DNA from: Flavobacteriales bacterium UBA4660
Lineage (GTDB): Bacteria; Bacteroidota; Bacteroidia; Flavobacteriales_D; Sanyastnellaceae
Direction: 5' to 3'
Length of the DNA: 6,891 nucleotides
NCBI GenBank assembly: GCA_002405435.1
Contig: DHLU01000072.1
Span: 8,159 to 15,049 of the forward strand
Each line of letters begins with the position of its first letter. Position 1 is the stretch's first letter. Positions 1 through 6,218 of the stretch are shown piece after piece. The notes below the pieces were generated by a model. It saw nothing but the letters and a program-made list of their open reading frames with translations, searched no databases and was not told the DNA's origin. A program made the translations under genes and the position numbers.

Positions 1-405
1 CGAGTCGGGTTCGAGCTGTTTTGACAAGGCACCACTTAGGTGGGCGAGGGTACGGCAGGGTGGAATCTTGAGCATAACGGGATCCTGGGCACCGGAGCGA
101 ATGCGGTTGATCAGGCGGTTGAGGCTCGTTCCCCGCGTGATGATATACCTGCCGGGTTTTACGGCATTGTGAAACCGCTTCAATCGGCAGGCCCAGGCGA
201 AATCTGAGGCGCTGCGAATAATCTGCTCACGCACCAGCTGGTCTCGAAGATCGGCGAAAGTGCTTCCCGTCCTGATCTCTAGCACCACCTTTTCACCGGT
301 AAAGGCGGTGGCGGGCCCGAAAATGCTCCGCCAGATGACCAGCACCAGCAAGAGGCCGGCGGCCAATGCCGTGATCAGGCCCCAAACGAGGTATTTTCTT
401 TTCAT
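1..405 (-). CDS. mltG: Endolytic murein transglycosylase MltG (YceG-like), N-terminal part, cut by window edge
   Basis: Reading leftward from the ATG at 403-405, 135 codons stay open to the window edge. MltG cleaves nascent glycan strands in the inner-membrane-proximal peptidoglycan and is thought to set strand length or terminate synthesis. The visible part has a short basic N-terminus, one membrane anchor (about residues 7-25, rich in Leu/Ala/Val), then the LysM-like N-terminal subdomain of the YceG family: a TGSTFADL stretch near 46-53, VKPGRY at 82-87, and an IRSGAQDPV stretch near 102-110, the usual Bacteroidota 'RSG.Q.PV' signature. The catalytic Glu lies in the missing C-terminal part; full-length proteins are about 340 residues. 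The start overlaps the stop of the acetyltransferase gene by four bases (ATGA), which suggests translational coupling. The family call rests on remembered motif similarity and is strong; activity cannot be judged from this fragment. Confidence 0.88.
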   Translation of the reverse strand, partial: MKRKYLVWGLITALAAGLLLVLVIWRSIFGPATAFTGEKVVLEIRTGSTFADLRDQLVREQIIRSASDFAWACRLKRFHNAVKPGRYIITRGTSLNRLINRIRSGAQDPVMLKIPPCRTLAHLSGALSKQLEPDS

Positions 406-896
406 GACGATAGTTTTTGCAATTGGATAAAGGGCTGGCTGTCGTTTGTTGGAGCGGGTTCAAATCCCGATTTTATAAAAAGCATCCGGCTCGCATGGTT
501 GTCGTGCTGAACCCTTGCCTGCAGGGCGCTGAGCTGCAACACGCTGAAGGCGTATTGGCAGAGCAGGTTTAGGCTTTCGCTGGCCAGACCGAGTCGCCGG
601 AGTTCTGCGGGAAATACCAGCATGCCTACTTCCGCGTGACGCTCTTCGGGGAGATAGGCGAAGAGGTCAACTATACCCGCCCTGCGGTTGTCATGCAGGG
701 TAATGAGCAGTCTCAGCTGGCCGTCTGAAAAGAAATCCCGTGTATTGTTGCGGAATTCCCTCAGGTCGGAGGCACTCAGCGCTTCGGTGCGCTGGCTGAA
801 GGCCCAGTGGTCGCGGTTGTTTTCGCACGAGAGAATGAAGTCGTCATCTGCGGCGCCTGGTGGCCGTAAAATCACGCGCTGTCCGATCAGTCTCAT
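402..896 (-). CDS. GNAT family N-acetyltransferase (RimJ/RimL-like)
   Basis: A 164-residue single-domain acetyltransferase of the GCN5-related (GNAT) fold, which moves an acetyl group from acetyl-CoA to an amine. The protein opens with RLIGQRVILRPP, the typical beta-1 strand of the RimJ/RimL-like subgroup. Motif A, the pyrophosphate-binding loop, is seen as RRLGLA at 100-105, preceded by the acidic/hydrophobic strand AEVGMLVF (88-95). The closing 'N..S..lf.K.GF' signature is at about 133-145, where side chains usually contact CoA. Length is normal for the family. The substrate (a protein N-terminus, an amino sugar or a small amine) cannot be read from sequence. It sits 9 bases after the CoA-binding protein gene and overlaps mltG by four bases, so all three are probably co-transcribed; the link to cell-wall metabolism is only contextual. 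No Shine-Dalgarno sequence precedes the ATG at 894-896. Confidence 0.85.
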   Translation of the reverse strand: MRLIGQRVILRPPGAADDDFILSCENNRDHWAFSQRTEALSASDLREFRNNTRDFFSDGQLRLLITLHDNRRAGIVDLFAYLPEERHAEVGMLVFPAELRRLGLASESLNLLCQYAFSVLQLSALQARVQHDNHASRMLFIKSGFEPAPTNDSQPFIQLQKLSS

Positions 897-905
897 GTGT
901 TGTAC

Positions 906-1271
906 TCAGAATTGGCCGGAAGTTAGCATCACCAGTGTGCACGCCTGTTCGGTTGCGATGCCCTTGAGCGCTGCCAGCGCCTCCAGTTCTGGATTTTCAG
1001 TACCCGGATTGAAGATGATTTTGTCCGGCCGCATGGAAAGGATATAGGGATAATAAGGTACCTGATTGGCCGCATTGAGGTACAGCGAAAGGGCATATAC
1101 CGGTCCCGTTTCGGGGGTGCCGGTCTGTATGTCCACGCCACCGACGTTTCCGGGCCTTCGGCCCACGGCCACCACGCGGTATCCGGCTGCTGAAAGCCTG
1201 TTAACAGCTTCAAAGGAGATTCGCTGGGGTTTGGTGCTGGCACCCAGCACTACCACGGTTTTGTCTGTCAT
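906..1271 (-). CDS. CoA-binding Rossmann-fold protein (COG1832-like)
   Basis: A 121-residue protein made of one CoA-binding domain, related to YccU/COG1832 and to the nucleotide-binding half of succinyl-CoA synthetase alpha. The N-terminal beta strand and turn KTVVVLGASTKP (4-15) give the Rossmann-type loop. The conserved IIFNPGTENPELE stretch (85-97) and the ending ACTLVMLTSGQF (110-121) are typical of the short Bacteroidota version. The domain binds CoA or a similar nucleotide; no catalytic residues are evident and the cellular role of the family is not established. Another frame on the same strand is open across much of this gene, but only this frame shows the family motifs. It is the first gene of the leftward unit, beginning 66 bases from the divergent polysaccharide-export gene. 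The ATG at 1269-1271 matches the family start; no ribosome binding site is visible. Confidence 0.88.
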   Translation of the reverse strand: MTDKTVVVLGASTKPQRISFEAVNRLSAAGYRVVAVGRRPGNVGGVDIQTGTPETGPVYALSLYLNAANQVPYYPYILSMRPDKIIFNPGTENPELEALAALKGIATEQACTLVMLTSGQF

Positions 1272-1278
1272 AGGGCTG

Positions 1279-1286
1279 CAAAAATG
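1279..1286 (-). promoter_or_regulatory. Weak candidate -7 box for the leftward unit
   Basis: On the minus strand these bases read CATTTTTG, one mismatch from the Bacteroidota -7 consensus TAnnTTTG. Only seven bases separate the box from the ATG at 1271, so a transcript from it would have almost no leader. No TTG-like -33 element is found at the usual spacing. This is a tentative call; the true promoter could lie inside the first codons of the divergent gene. Confidence 0.22.
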
Positions 1287-1304
1287 GGTTAGGCCGGCAT
1301 ACCT

Positions 1305-1312
1305 TACTTTTG
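1305..1312 (+). promoter_or_regulatory. Bacteroidota-type -7 promoter box upstream of the polysaccharide export unit
   Basis: TACTTTTG matches the TAnnTTTG -7 consensus of the Bacteroidota housekeeping sigma factor at every fixed position. It lies 25 bases before the ATG of the Wza-like gene, giving a predicted leader of about 20 bases. The expected -33 TTG is weak: ATG at 1284-1286, spaced 18 bases from the -7 box, differs at one base. With no other intergenic DNA before the rightward operon, this is the best candidate for its promoter. Confidence 0.5.
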
Positions 1313-1337
1313 CCTCTACACATTTTTCCTGAAACCG

Positions 1338-2096
1338 ATGAAACTTTACTACTTATGGTTGGCCTTCCCCCTGGTTATCGCCAGTTGTACCATCAATAAA
1401 AACCTCATGCTCAAGACACATACCGATTATGTGTTTGATACGCTCTATACCGACAGCAGCAACGTCGAATACCGGCTTGCGCCCAACGACATCATTTCCT
1501 TTCAGCTTTTTACCAATGAAGGGGCGATGATCCTCGAGTTTACCAGCGGTAACACCAACAGCCAGCGCTTTTTCAACTTTCAGGATTTCAATTATTTCAT
1601 GGATAACCTCGGTTATGCAGACCTTCCCCAGGTGGGTAGAATCAAGCTGGGTGGTTACACCATCAACGAAGCACAACAGCTGCTCGAAGACGCCTATTTG
1701 ACCCAGTTCAATGCCCCCTATGCCATTGTTAAAGTAATCAACCGCAGGGTACTGGTCTTTCCGGGTGAGGGCGGACAGGCGCGGGTGGTGCCCCTGACCA
1801 ACCAGAACATAACGGTGCTCGAAGCCCTGGCCCTTGCCGGCGGCATTTCAGACCGGGGCAATGCTTCCAAGATCAAACTGATACGGCAGACGGCAGAAGG
1901 CACAAAGGTGGCCCTCATAGACTTGAGTACCATCGAAGGGCTTGAGTACGGCCAGATGGTTGTGCTGGCGGGCGATGTAATTTATGTTGAGCCGGTGCCG
2001 GAAATTGCCAACGAGGTCATGCGCGACCTGCAGCCTTATTTCACTATTGTAACCGGACTCGCCCTGTCCTATGTTTTGATCATGAGGGGCTTCTGA
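1338..2096 (+). CDS. Wza-like polysaccharide export lipoprotein (Poly_export + SLBB domains)
   Basis: A 252-residue outer-membrane polysaccharide export protein of the Wza/OPX family, expected to form the periplasmic and outer-membrane channel through which capsule or exopolysaccharide leaves the cell. The N-terminus is a lipoprotein signal: a hydrophobic stretch after MKLYY and a lipobox IASC with Cys17 as the lipidated residue. A Poly_export domain follows (about 43-135), opening with the conserved YRLAPNDIISF motif at 45-55, then one SLBB domain (about 136-217) with the VFPGEGG turn and the LEALALAGGISDRGNASKI signature. A hydrophobic segment at about 233-250 near the C-terminus (PYFTIVTGLALSYVLIM) could be the membrane-crossing helix, in the position of Wza's outer-membrane helix. 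It is shorter than E. coli Wza (about 380 residues, with extra SLBB-like repeats), as is common in Bacteroidota. The wzc-like gene starts six bases after the stop, which supports the pairing. No Shine-Dalgarno sequence is seen before the ATG. Confidence 0.92.
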   Translation: MKLYYLWLAFPLVIASCTINKNLMLKTHTDYVFDTLYTDSSNVEYRLAPNDIISFQLFTNEGAMILEFTSGNTNSQRFFNFQDFNYFMDNLGYADLPQVGRIKLGGYTINEAQQLLEDAYLTQFNAPYAIVKVINRRVLVFPGEGGQARVVPLTNQNITVLEALALAGGISDRGNASKIKLIRQTAEGTKVALIDLSTIEGLEYGQMVVLAGDVIYVEPVPEIANEVMRDLQPYFTIVTGLALSYVLIMRGF

Positions 2097-2102
2097 TCAG
2101 TC

Positions 2103-4532
2103 ATGACGCAATACGACCAGAGCAACATAAAGGAGTATAAGGAGCGCCTGACGAATTTCTCCAATGAATTCGATCTGGGGCTTTTTCTGTACATCCTGAA
2201 AAAATCCATGGTATGGGTGGTGTTGAGCATGGCACTCGCGCTTACCGGAGCCTGGTTGTACCTGCGCTATACCCCTTTTGTGTATGAGGCGAATACCGTT
2301 ATCCAGATCGGGCAGGATGACAATGCCACCAAGGTTTTGCAGGTGGCGCAGGTGGGAGAAGATAACTCGGTGGAGGCCAAGGTGGAGCTGCTCCGCTCAA
2401 AGCTCCTCATCAAGCGTGCACTGGAATCGATTCCGATCAAAATTTCCTACTTCGCCGAAGGCCAGATCCTCACCCATGAGCAATACCTGCTTTGTCCTTA
2501 CGCCGTCGAAATCTCAAACCTGAAAACTGAGGGCCTGGTTGAAATTCCGATGTACATTGATTTCACCTCGCCCGACACCTATAACCTCCGCTACCAGGGC
2601 AAGCAACTGAAGGGGTTGAAGGCCGGAAATGACCAGTTTCTTGACGATTTTACCATTAAGGCCAGCGTGCTTAACTGGGAGCGCCTGAAGGCGCAGGATG
2701 AAGAGTACATCATGTATTTCAAGATTAATAACATCAATGCCCTCACTGCCCGCTTCTTTGCCAACCTGAATGTCAGAATCCTCAACAATACCGCCAAGAC
2801 CATCGCCATCACGTACCGCGACAACAACCAGCAACTTGCCAGGGATTTTGTGGTAGCCCATGCTGGCGCCTTTCTCGAGTTTGACCTCGAAAAGCGGAAG
2901 CAGTCTGACGATAACGTTATCAATTTTATTACAGACCAGATCGATACAGTGTACGAGCGCCTGAGGGATTCTGAAAACATGCTGAATGCCTACAAACAGA
3001 ATTATAAAATCACTAACCTCGAGGGTGTTTCAACCATGTATCTCAACCGGGTAGGCGAGTTTCAGGATGAATTGGTTGTACTAGACCTCGACAGGAGTAT
3101 GCTGGATGAAGTAGAGGGCCTGACGAAAAAGAGCCTGGATGACATCGAGGTGAGCAACTTGGTGACGCTCATTACCGGAAGCCGTTATGAAGGCTCGCTC
3201 AGCAAGTTGCTCAACAGGTTGTACGATTTGCTGCTGCAGAAGGAAGAGGCCTTGTTTTCAGTTACGGAAAACAGCAACTACGTCAAGAACCTCGAATACC
3301 AGATTAATGTGCAGAAAGAACTGATTGTTACCAGCATCAGTTCACTCAGAAAGAAACTGGAGGAGCGCCGCGGCAAACTCAACCTAAAACTGACAGAACT
3401 GGAAGGCACGTATTACAACCTGCCTGAAAAGGAACTGGAATACGCTCGTCTGCAGCGGATGTTTGACATCAATGAGAAGTATTATACCATGTTGCTCGAG
3501 AAGTCTATCGAGTACCGCATTTCCAAGGAAGGTTTCGTTTCGACCAACCAGATTCTTGAGGAGGCCCGCATACCGGTAGCCCCGGTAGCTCCGCGCAGAA
3601 ATGTGGTGCTGGGCGCATTCTTCCTGGTAGGTACGGTGGTGAGTTTTTTGATAGTTTCCATGCGCTACCTGCTGCACAACAACATCACTTCGCTCAATGA
3701 AATTGTCAAACTCTCCAACGCTTCGATGCCGACGCTGGGGCTGATTCCGAAGTACAAGGAAGAGATTCCGGTAAGTATGCTGCTTGTCGATAAAAGTCCG
3801 CGTTCGCTCATGGCAGAGTCTTTCCGCGCCCTGCGCACCAACCTGCAGTTTATCAACAACACGCCCGGTTCAAAGCTGGCAGCGGTTACCTCTACGATTT
3901 CGGGAGAAGGCAAAACCTTCGTTTCACTCAACCTGGCGGGTATCGTGGCTTTCAGCGGCAAGCGGGTGGTTGTGGTGGACCTCGATATGCGGAAACCTAA
4001 AATCCACAAGGGTTTTAAAGTGGAAAACACGGTAGGCATGAGTACCCTGCTGATTGGCCGCAGCACGTTGGATGACTGTCTGCGCAAGAGCCAGCTCGAA
4101 AACCTCGATTACATCACAGCCGGCCCTATACCACCCAATCCGGCCGAACTGATCATCAGCGAGAAGATGGATCAAATCATCGAGGAGTTAAAGTCGCGCT
4201 ATGATTTTGTCGTCATTGATACCCCTCCGGTAGGACTCGTTACAGACGGGGTTTCCATCATTCAGAAGGCAGACTACCCCCTGTACATATTCAAGAGCGA
4301 TTACAGCAAAAAGCAATTTGTGCAGGTAGCCGACAAGCTCATCAACGAAAGCCGCATCAACCGGCTGTGCAGTGTGCTTAACAGCGTCGACATGGACCGC
4401 AATAAGTACAGCTATAAGTATGGTTACGGATATGGCTACGGATATGGCTATGGTTACGGCTACTACAGCGAAGGCAACCGCAAGGGCGGCGGAGTCGCCT
4501 TGCGTAAATTCAAATCGGGAAAGAAAAAATGA
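2103..4532 (+). CDS. Wzc-like polysaccharide co-polymerase with C-terminal BY-kinase domain
   Basis: An 809-residue inner-membrane protein combining a Wzz chain-length/co-polymerase part with a bacterial tyrosine kinase. It is expected to control polymer length and, by cycles of autophosphorylation and oligomer assembly, to couple polymerisation to the export channel. Order: cytoplasmic N-terminus; TM1 about 36-54; a large periplasmic region (about 55-498) with a Wzz-type start and likely coiled coils around 265-300 and 375-470; a proline-rich turn (Pro491, 494, 497); TM2 about 500-524; then the cytoplasmic kinase. Kinase motifs are complete: the E-x2-R-x2-R oligomerisation motif (Glu572, Arg575, Arg578), Walker A SGEGKT (600-605, Lys604), Walker A' VVVVDLDMR (622-630, Asp626, Asp628) and Walker B VVIDTPP (703-709, Asp706). 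The tail carries 11 tyrosines within residues 769-788, mostly as Tyr-Gly repeats, followed by a basic end. The stop overlaps the next start by four bases. The call is very secure; the polymer made is unknown. Confidence 0.95.
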   Translation: MTQYDQSNIKEYKERLTNFSNEFDLGLFLYILKKSMVWVVLSMALALTGAWLYLRYTPFVYEANTVIQIGQDDNATKVLQVAQVGEDNSVEAKVELLRSKLLIKRALESIPIKISYFAEGQILTHEQYLLCPYAVEISNLKTEGLVEIPMYIDFTSPDTYNLRYQGKQLKGLKAGNDQFLDDFTIKASVLNWERLKAQDEEYIMYFKINNINALTARFFANLNVRILNNTAKTIAITYRDNNQQLARDFVVAHAGAFLEFDLEKRKQSDDNVINFITDQIDTVYERLRDSENMLNAYKQNYKITNLEGVSTMYLNRVGEFQDELVVLDLDRSMLDEVEGLTKKSLDDIEVSNLVTLITGSRYEGSLSKLLNRLYDLLLQKEEALFSVTENSNYVKNLEYQINVQKELIVTSISSLRKKLEERRGKLNLKLTELEGTYYNLPEKELEYARLQRMFDINEKYYTMLLEKSIEYRISKEGFVSTNQILEEARIPVAPVAPRRNVVLGAFFLVGTVVSFLIVSMRYLLHNNITSLNEIVKLSNASMPTLGLIPKYKEEIPVSMLLVDKSPRSLMAESFRALRTNLQFINNTPGSKLAAVTSTISGEGKTFVSLNLAGIVAFSGKRVVVVDLDMRKPKIHKGFKVENTVGMSTLLIGRSTLDDCLRKSQLENLDYITAGPIPPNPAELIISEKMDQIIEELKSRYDFVVIDTPPVGLVTDGVSIIQKADYPLYIFKSDYSKKQFVQVADKLINESRINRLCSVLNSVDMDRNKYSYKYGYGYGYGYGYGYGYYSEGNRKGGGVALRKFKSGKKK
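4419..4466 (+). repeat. Tandem hexanucleotide/dodecanucleotide repeat encoding Tyr-Gly in the kinase tail
   Basis: Seven consecutive in-frame TAY-GGN units (4419-4460) followed by two more Tyr codons encode the (Tyr-Gly)7-Tyr-Tyr stretch, residues 773-788. At the DNA level there is a higher-order 12-base period, TATGGYTACGGN: one unit at 4419-4430, one at 4431-4442, a half unit TATGGC at 4443-4448, then one at 4449-4460. The half unit suggests past gain or loss by slippage or unequal recombination. Because units are multiples of three, copy-number change would alter tyrosine number without a frameshift. The tyrosine cluster is the autophosphorylation region in BY-kinases. Confidence 0.9.
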
Positions 4533-5077
4533 AGATAGAAACGACCCCGTTTAAAGATTTGCTGATCATCTACAACGAGGTTTTTTCAGACCACCGGGGC
4601 AGTTTTCAGGAGTCTTTTAATGAAGCCCGTTTCCGGGTAGAAACGGGGCTCAACATCACCTTCGTTCAGGACAACGAATCGGTTTCCGGCCTGCATGTGC
4701 TGCGAGGACTACATTTTCAGGCTCCGGGTGCAGCGCAGGCCAAGCTCGTTCGTGTATCGCGCGGGAAGGTGCTCGATGTAGTAGTGGACCTGAGGAAAAC
4801 ACAGCCGACCTATGGCCGGTATTATGCCATAGAACTCAGTGACCAGAACCATGTGCAGCTTTTTGTGCCGGAAGGCATGGCGCATGGTTTCCATGTGCGT
4901 GAATCGGACACGGTTTTTTCTTACAAATGCTCGCGTTACTACAGCCCGCAATCAGACCGTGTGCTGCGCTTCGACGATCCTGCCCTGGGTATAGATTGGG
5001 GTACAGGACCTTTTATACTGTCGGAAAAAGATAAAAATGCTCCACTGTTGAACCAGTTGACTGATGTATTCTTTTGA
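4529..5077 (+). CDS. rfbC: dTDP-4-dehydrorhamnose 3,5-epimerase (RmlC/RfbC family)
   Basis: A 182-residue cytoplasmic cupin enzyme. RmlC epimerises C3 and C5 of dTDP-4-keto-6-deoxy-D-glucose, the third step toward dTDP-L-rhamnose. Visible features: the opening DHRGSFQE (21-28); VLRGLHFQ at 57-64 with Arg59 and catalytic base His62; Lys72; the VLDVVVDLR strand (81-89); FVPEGMAHGF (112-121); SYKCSRYYSP with Tyr132, the expected proton donor; and the DDPALGIDW block (149-157) leading to Asp168, which would pair with His62. Length is normal. All these residues fit a true 3,5-epimerase, but related dTDP-sugar epimerases share them, so the exact product could differ from L-rhamnose precursor. Its ATG overlaps the kinase stop codon (ATGA), implying coupled translation. 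The partner genes rmlA, rmlB and rmlD are not adjacent in this window. Confidence 0.92.
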   Translation: MKIETTPFKDLLIIYNEVFSDHRGSFQESFNEARFRVETGLNITFVQDNESVSGLHVLRGLHFQAPGAAQAKLVRVSRGKVLDVVVDLRKTQPTYGRYYAIELSDQNHVQLFVPEGMAHGFHVRESDTVFSYKCSRYYSPQSDRVLRFDDPALGIDWGTGPFILSEKDKNAPLLNQLTDVFF

Positions 5078-6218
5078 TTCCGGTTATTCCTCGATGCCCT
5101 GGTGGTTGTTTCCTGCCAGCACGGTGTTTTTTTTCTGGCTGGCCTTGCTGCTGAAGCGTTGGATCAGCCAACTGGGTACAACCCGTAAATCGCTGGATGC
5201 CGCTTCGCGCTGGAGTAAAAGCCAGAAGCCGACACTGGGTGGAATCCTGTTCGCCGCAGCCCTGTGCTTTTCACTGCTCAGCCATGCGCTGATGCCCGGC
5301 TTTGCCTTTACTGGCACCACCCTGGCTTTCTACGCCGGTGCTTTTCTGGCTTTTGCCATTGGGATGTGGGACGACGTCAGCCGCATGTCGGCGCTCAGAA
5401 AGTTTGGCCTGCAATGGGTGGCAGCCGGCATTTTCGTCGCCGTCCTGTGGGGCCATTACCCGCCCTGGCTGATGCTGTTGTTGCTCGGATGGATCGTGGT
5501 TGTGATGAACAGCCTTAACATGTTTGACAACATGGATGGGGTGGCTGCTTCGGTGAGTCTGGTGGCCATAGGCGGACTCTTTCTGATGGGACAGGGATGG
5601 CCGGTGACGCTATTTCTAACAGCAGCCCTGCTGACATTTCTGCGGTTCAACTGGCCGGTGTCTTCGATGTTTATGGGAGACAGCGGAAGCCATTTACTCG
5701 GTTATGTAATGGCCCTGCTGCCTTTTTTGAAGCACCTTCAGGCAGCGCCTGCCAATGTATCGGCCTGGATGCCGCCGGATCCGGTTTCCACCTACCATGC
5801 TTTTATGCTGAACCCTGTACTTGACATCATATTGCTGGCAACCCTCCTGTGTGTGCCGCTTTCCGATACAGCTATTGTAACCATCAACCGGCTCCTGGCC
5901 GGCCGTTCACCGGCCCGTGGCGGTCGCGATCACACCACACACAACCTGGCTTATTGCGGCATGAAGGGTTGGATGATCTGCTTGGTCATCATCGTTGTCG
6001 GTATTGTAGGATGTTGGCTCAACTACCGGGCCGGTGAGTTGTTCAGGGCCGAAGTGTCGAATAAGATAGCGGTGCAAGGGTATTTCGATGCGTGGAGGTT
6101 TGTTGATACCCTGCGCATTTGTGTACCCAATCTGGTGCTCATTGGCGTTACCTTTATAACACTGTTTGCCCTTACCCGTATCAACCTGAAAAAAGGAAAA
6201 TACAGCTACCTGCCATGA
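5064..6218 (+). CDS. WecA/MraY-superfamily undecaprenyl-phosphate sugar-1-phosphate transferase (glycosyltransferase family 4)
   Basis: A 384-residue polytopic inner-membrane enzyme with roughly ten hydrophobic segments. The family transfers a sugar-1-phosphate from a UDP-sugar to undecaprenyl phosphate, the first step of building a lipid-linked repeat unit. Motifs in order: KPTLGG (55-60), the Asp pair MWDDVSRMSALRKF (Asp103, Asp104; Mg2+/carrier region), NSLNMFDNMDG (149-159, the 'N..N..DG.DG' signature), FMGDSGSHLLG (203-213) and the cytoplasmic loop GGRDHTTHNL (286-295), a variant of the HxHH motif. The loop sequence and absence of a division-cluster context argue for a WecA-like rather than MraY role; the sugar donor is not predictable. 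The start at 5064 overlaps rfbC by 14 bases; an in-frame ATG at 5094 (residue 11), directly before the first hydrophobic segment, is a good alternative that would leave a 16-base gap. The last codons overlap the next gene by four bases. Confidence 0.9.
   Translation: MYSFDSGYSSMPWWLFPASTVFFFWLALLLKRWISQLGTTRKSLDAASRWSKSQKPTLGGILFAAALCFSLLSHALMPGFAFTGTTLAFYAGAFLAFAIGMWDDVSRMSALRKFGLQWVAAGIFVAVLWGHYPPWLMLLLLGWIVVVMNSLNMFDNMDGVAASVSLVAIGGLFLMGQGWPVTLFLTAALLTFLRFNWPVSSMFMGDSGSHLLGYVMALLPFLKHLQAAPANVSAWMPPDPVSTYHAFMLNPVLDIILLATLLCVPLSDTAIVTINRLLAGRSPARGGRDHTTHNLAYCGMKGWMICLVIIVVGIVGCWLNYRAGELFRAEVSNKIAVQGYFDAWRFVDTLRICVPNLVLIGVTFITLFALTRINLKKGKYSYLP

Noticed and set aside
688..1332. Open frames on the plus strand opposite the acetyltransferase and CoA-binding genes, and a second minus-strand frame at 929-1243
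   Set aside because: Their translations show no recognisable domain, are rich in Ser/Arg/Pro as expected of shadow frames, and overlap genes with clear family motifs.
2093..2100. Palindrome CTGATCAG at the junction of the export and kinase genes
   Set aside because: Too short for a terminator, contains the stop codon, lacks a T-run, and the genes are six bases apart; chance is sufficient.
2514..4175. Several minus-strand open frames of 80-140 codons antisense to the wzc-like gene
   Set aside because: They have no family signatures and no plausible start context; they arise from the codon bias of the coding strand.
4419..4466. Repeat considered as a CRISPR or intergenic satellite
   Set aside because: Units are 6-12 bases, contiguous without spacers and fully in frame within the kinase gene.
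4372..4554. Small plus-strand frame with Met-Ala-Thr-Asp-rich repeats
   Set aside because: It is the shifted reading of the Tyr-Gly DNA repeat and not an independent gene.
5064..6218. Considered as MraY of peptidoglycan synthesis
   Set aside because: The gene is in a polysaccharide export operon rather than among mur genes, and the DHTTHN loop and sequence around it fit the WecA-like branch better.
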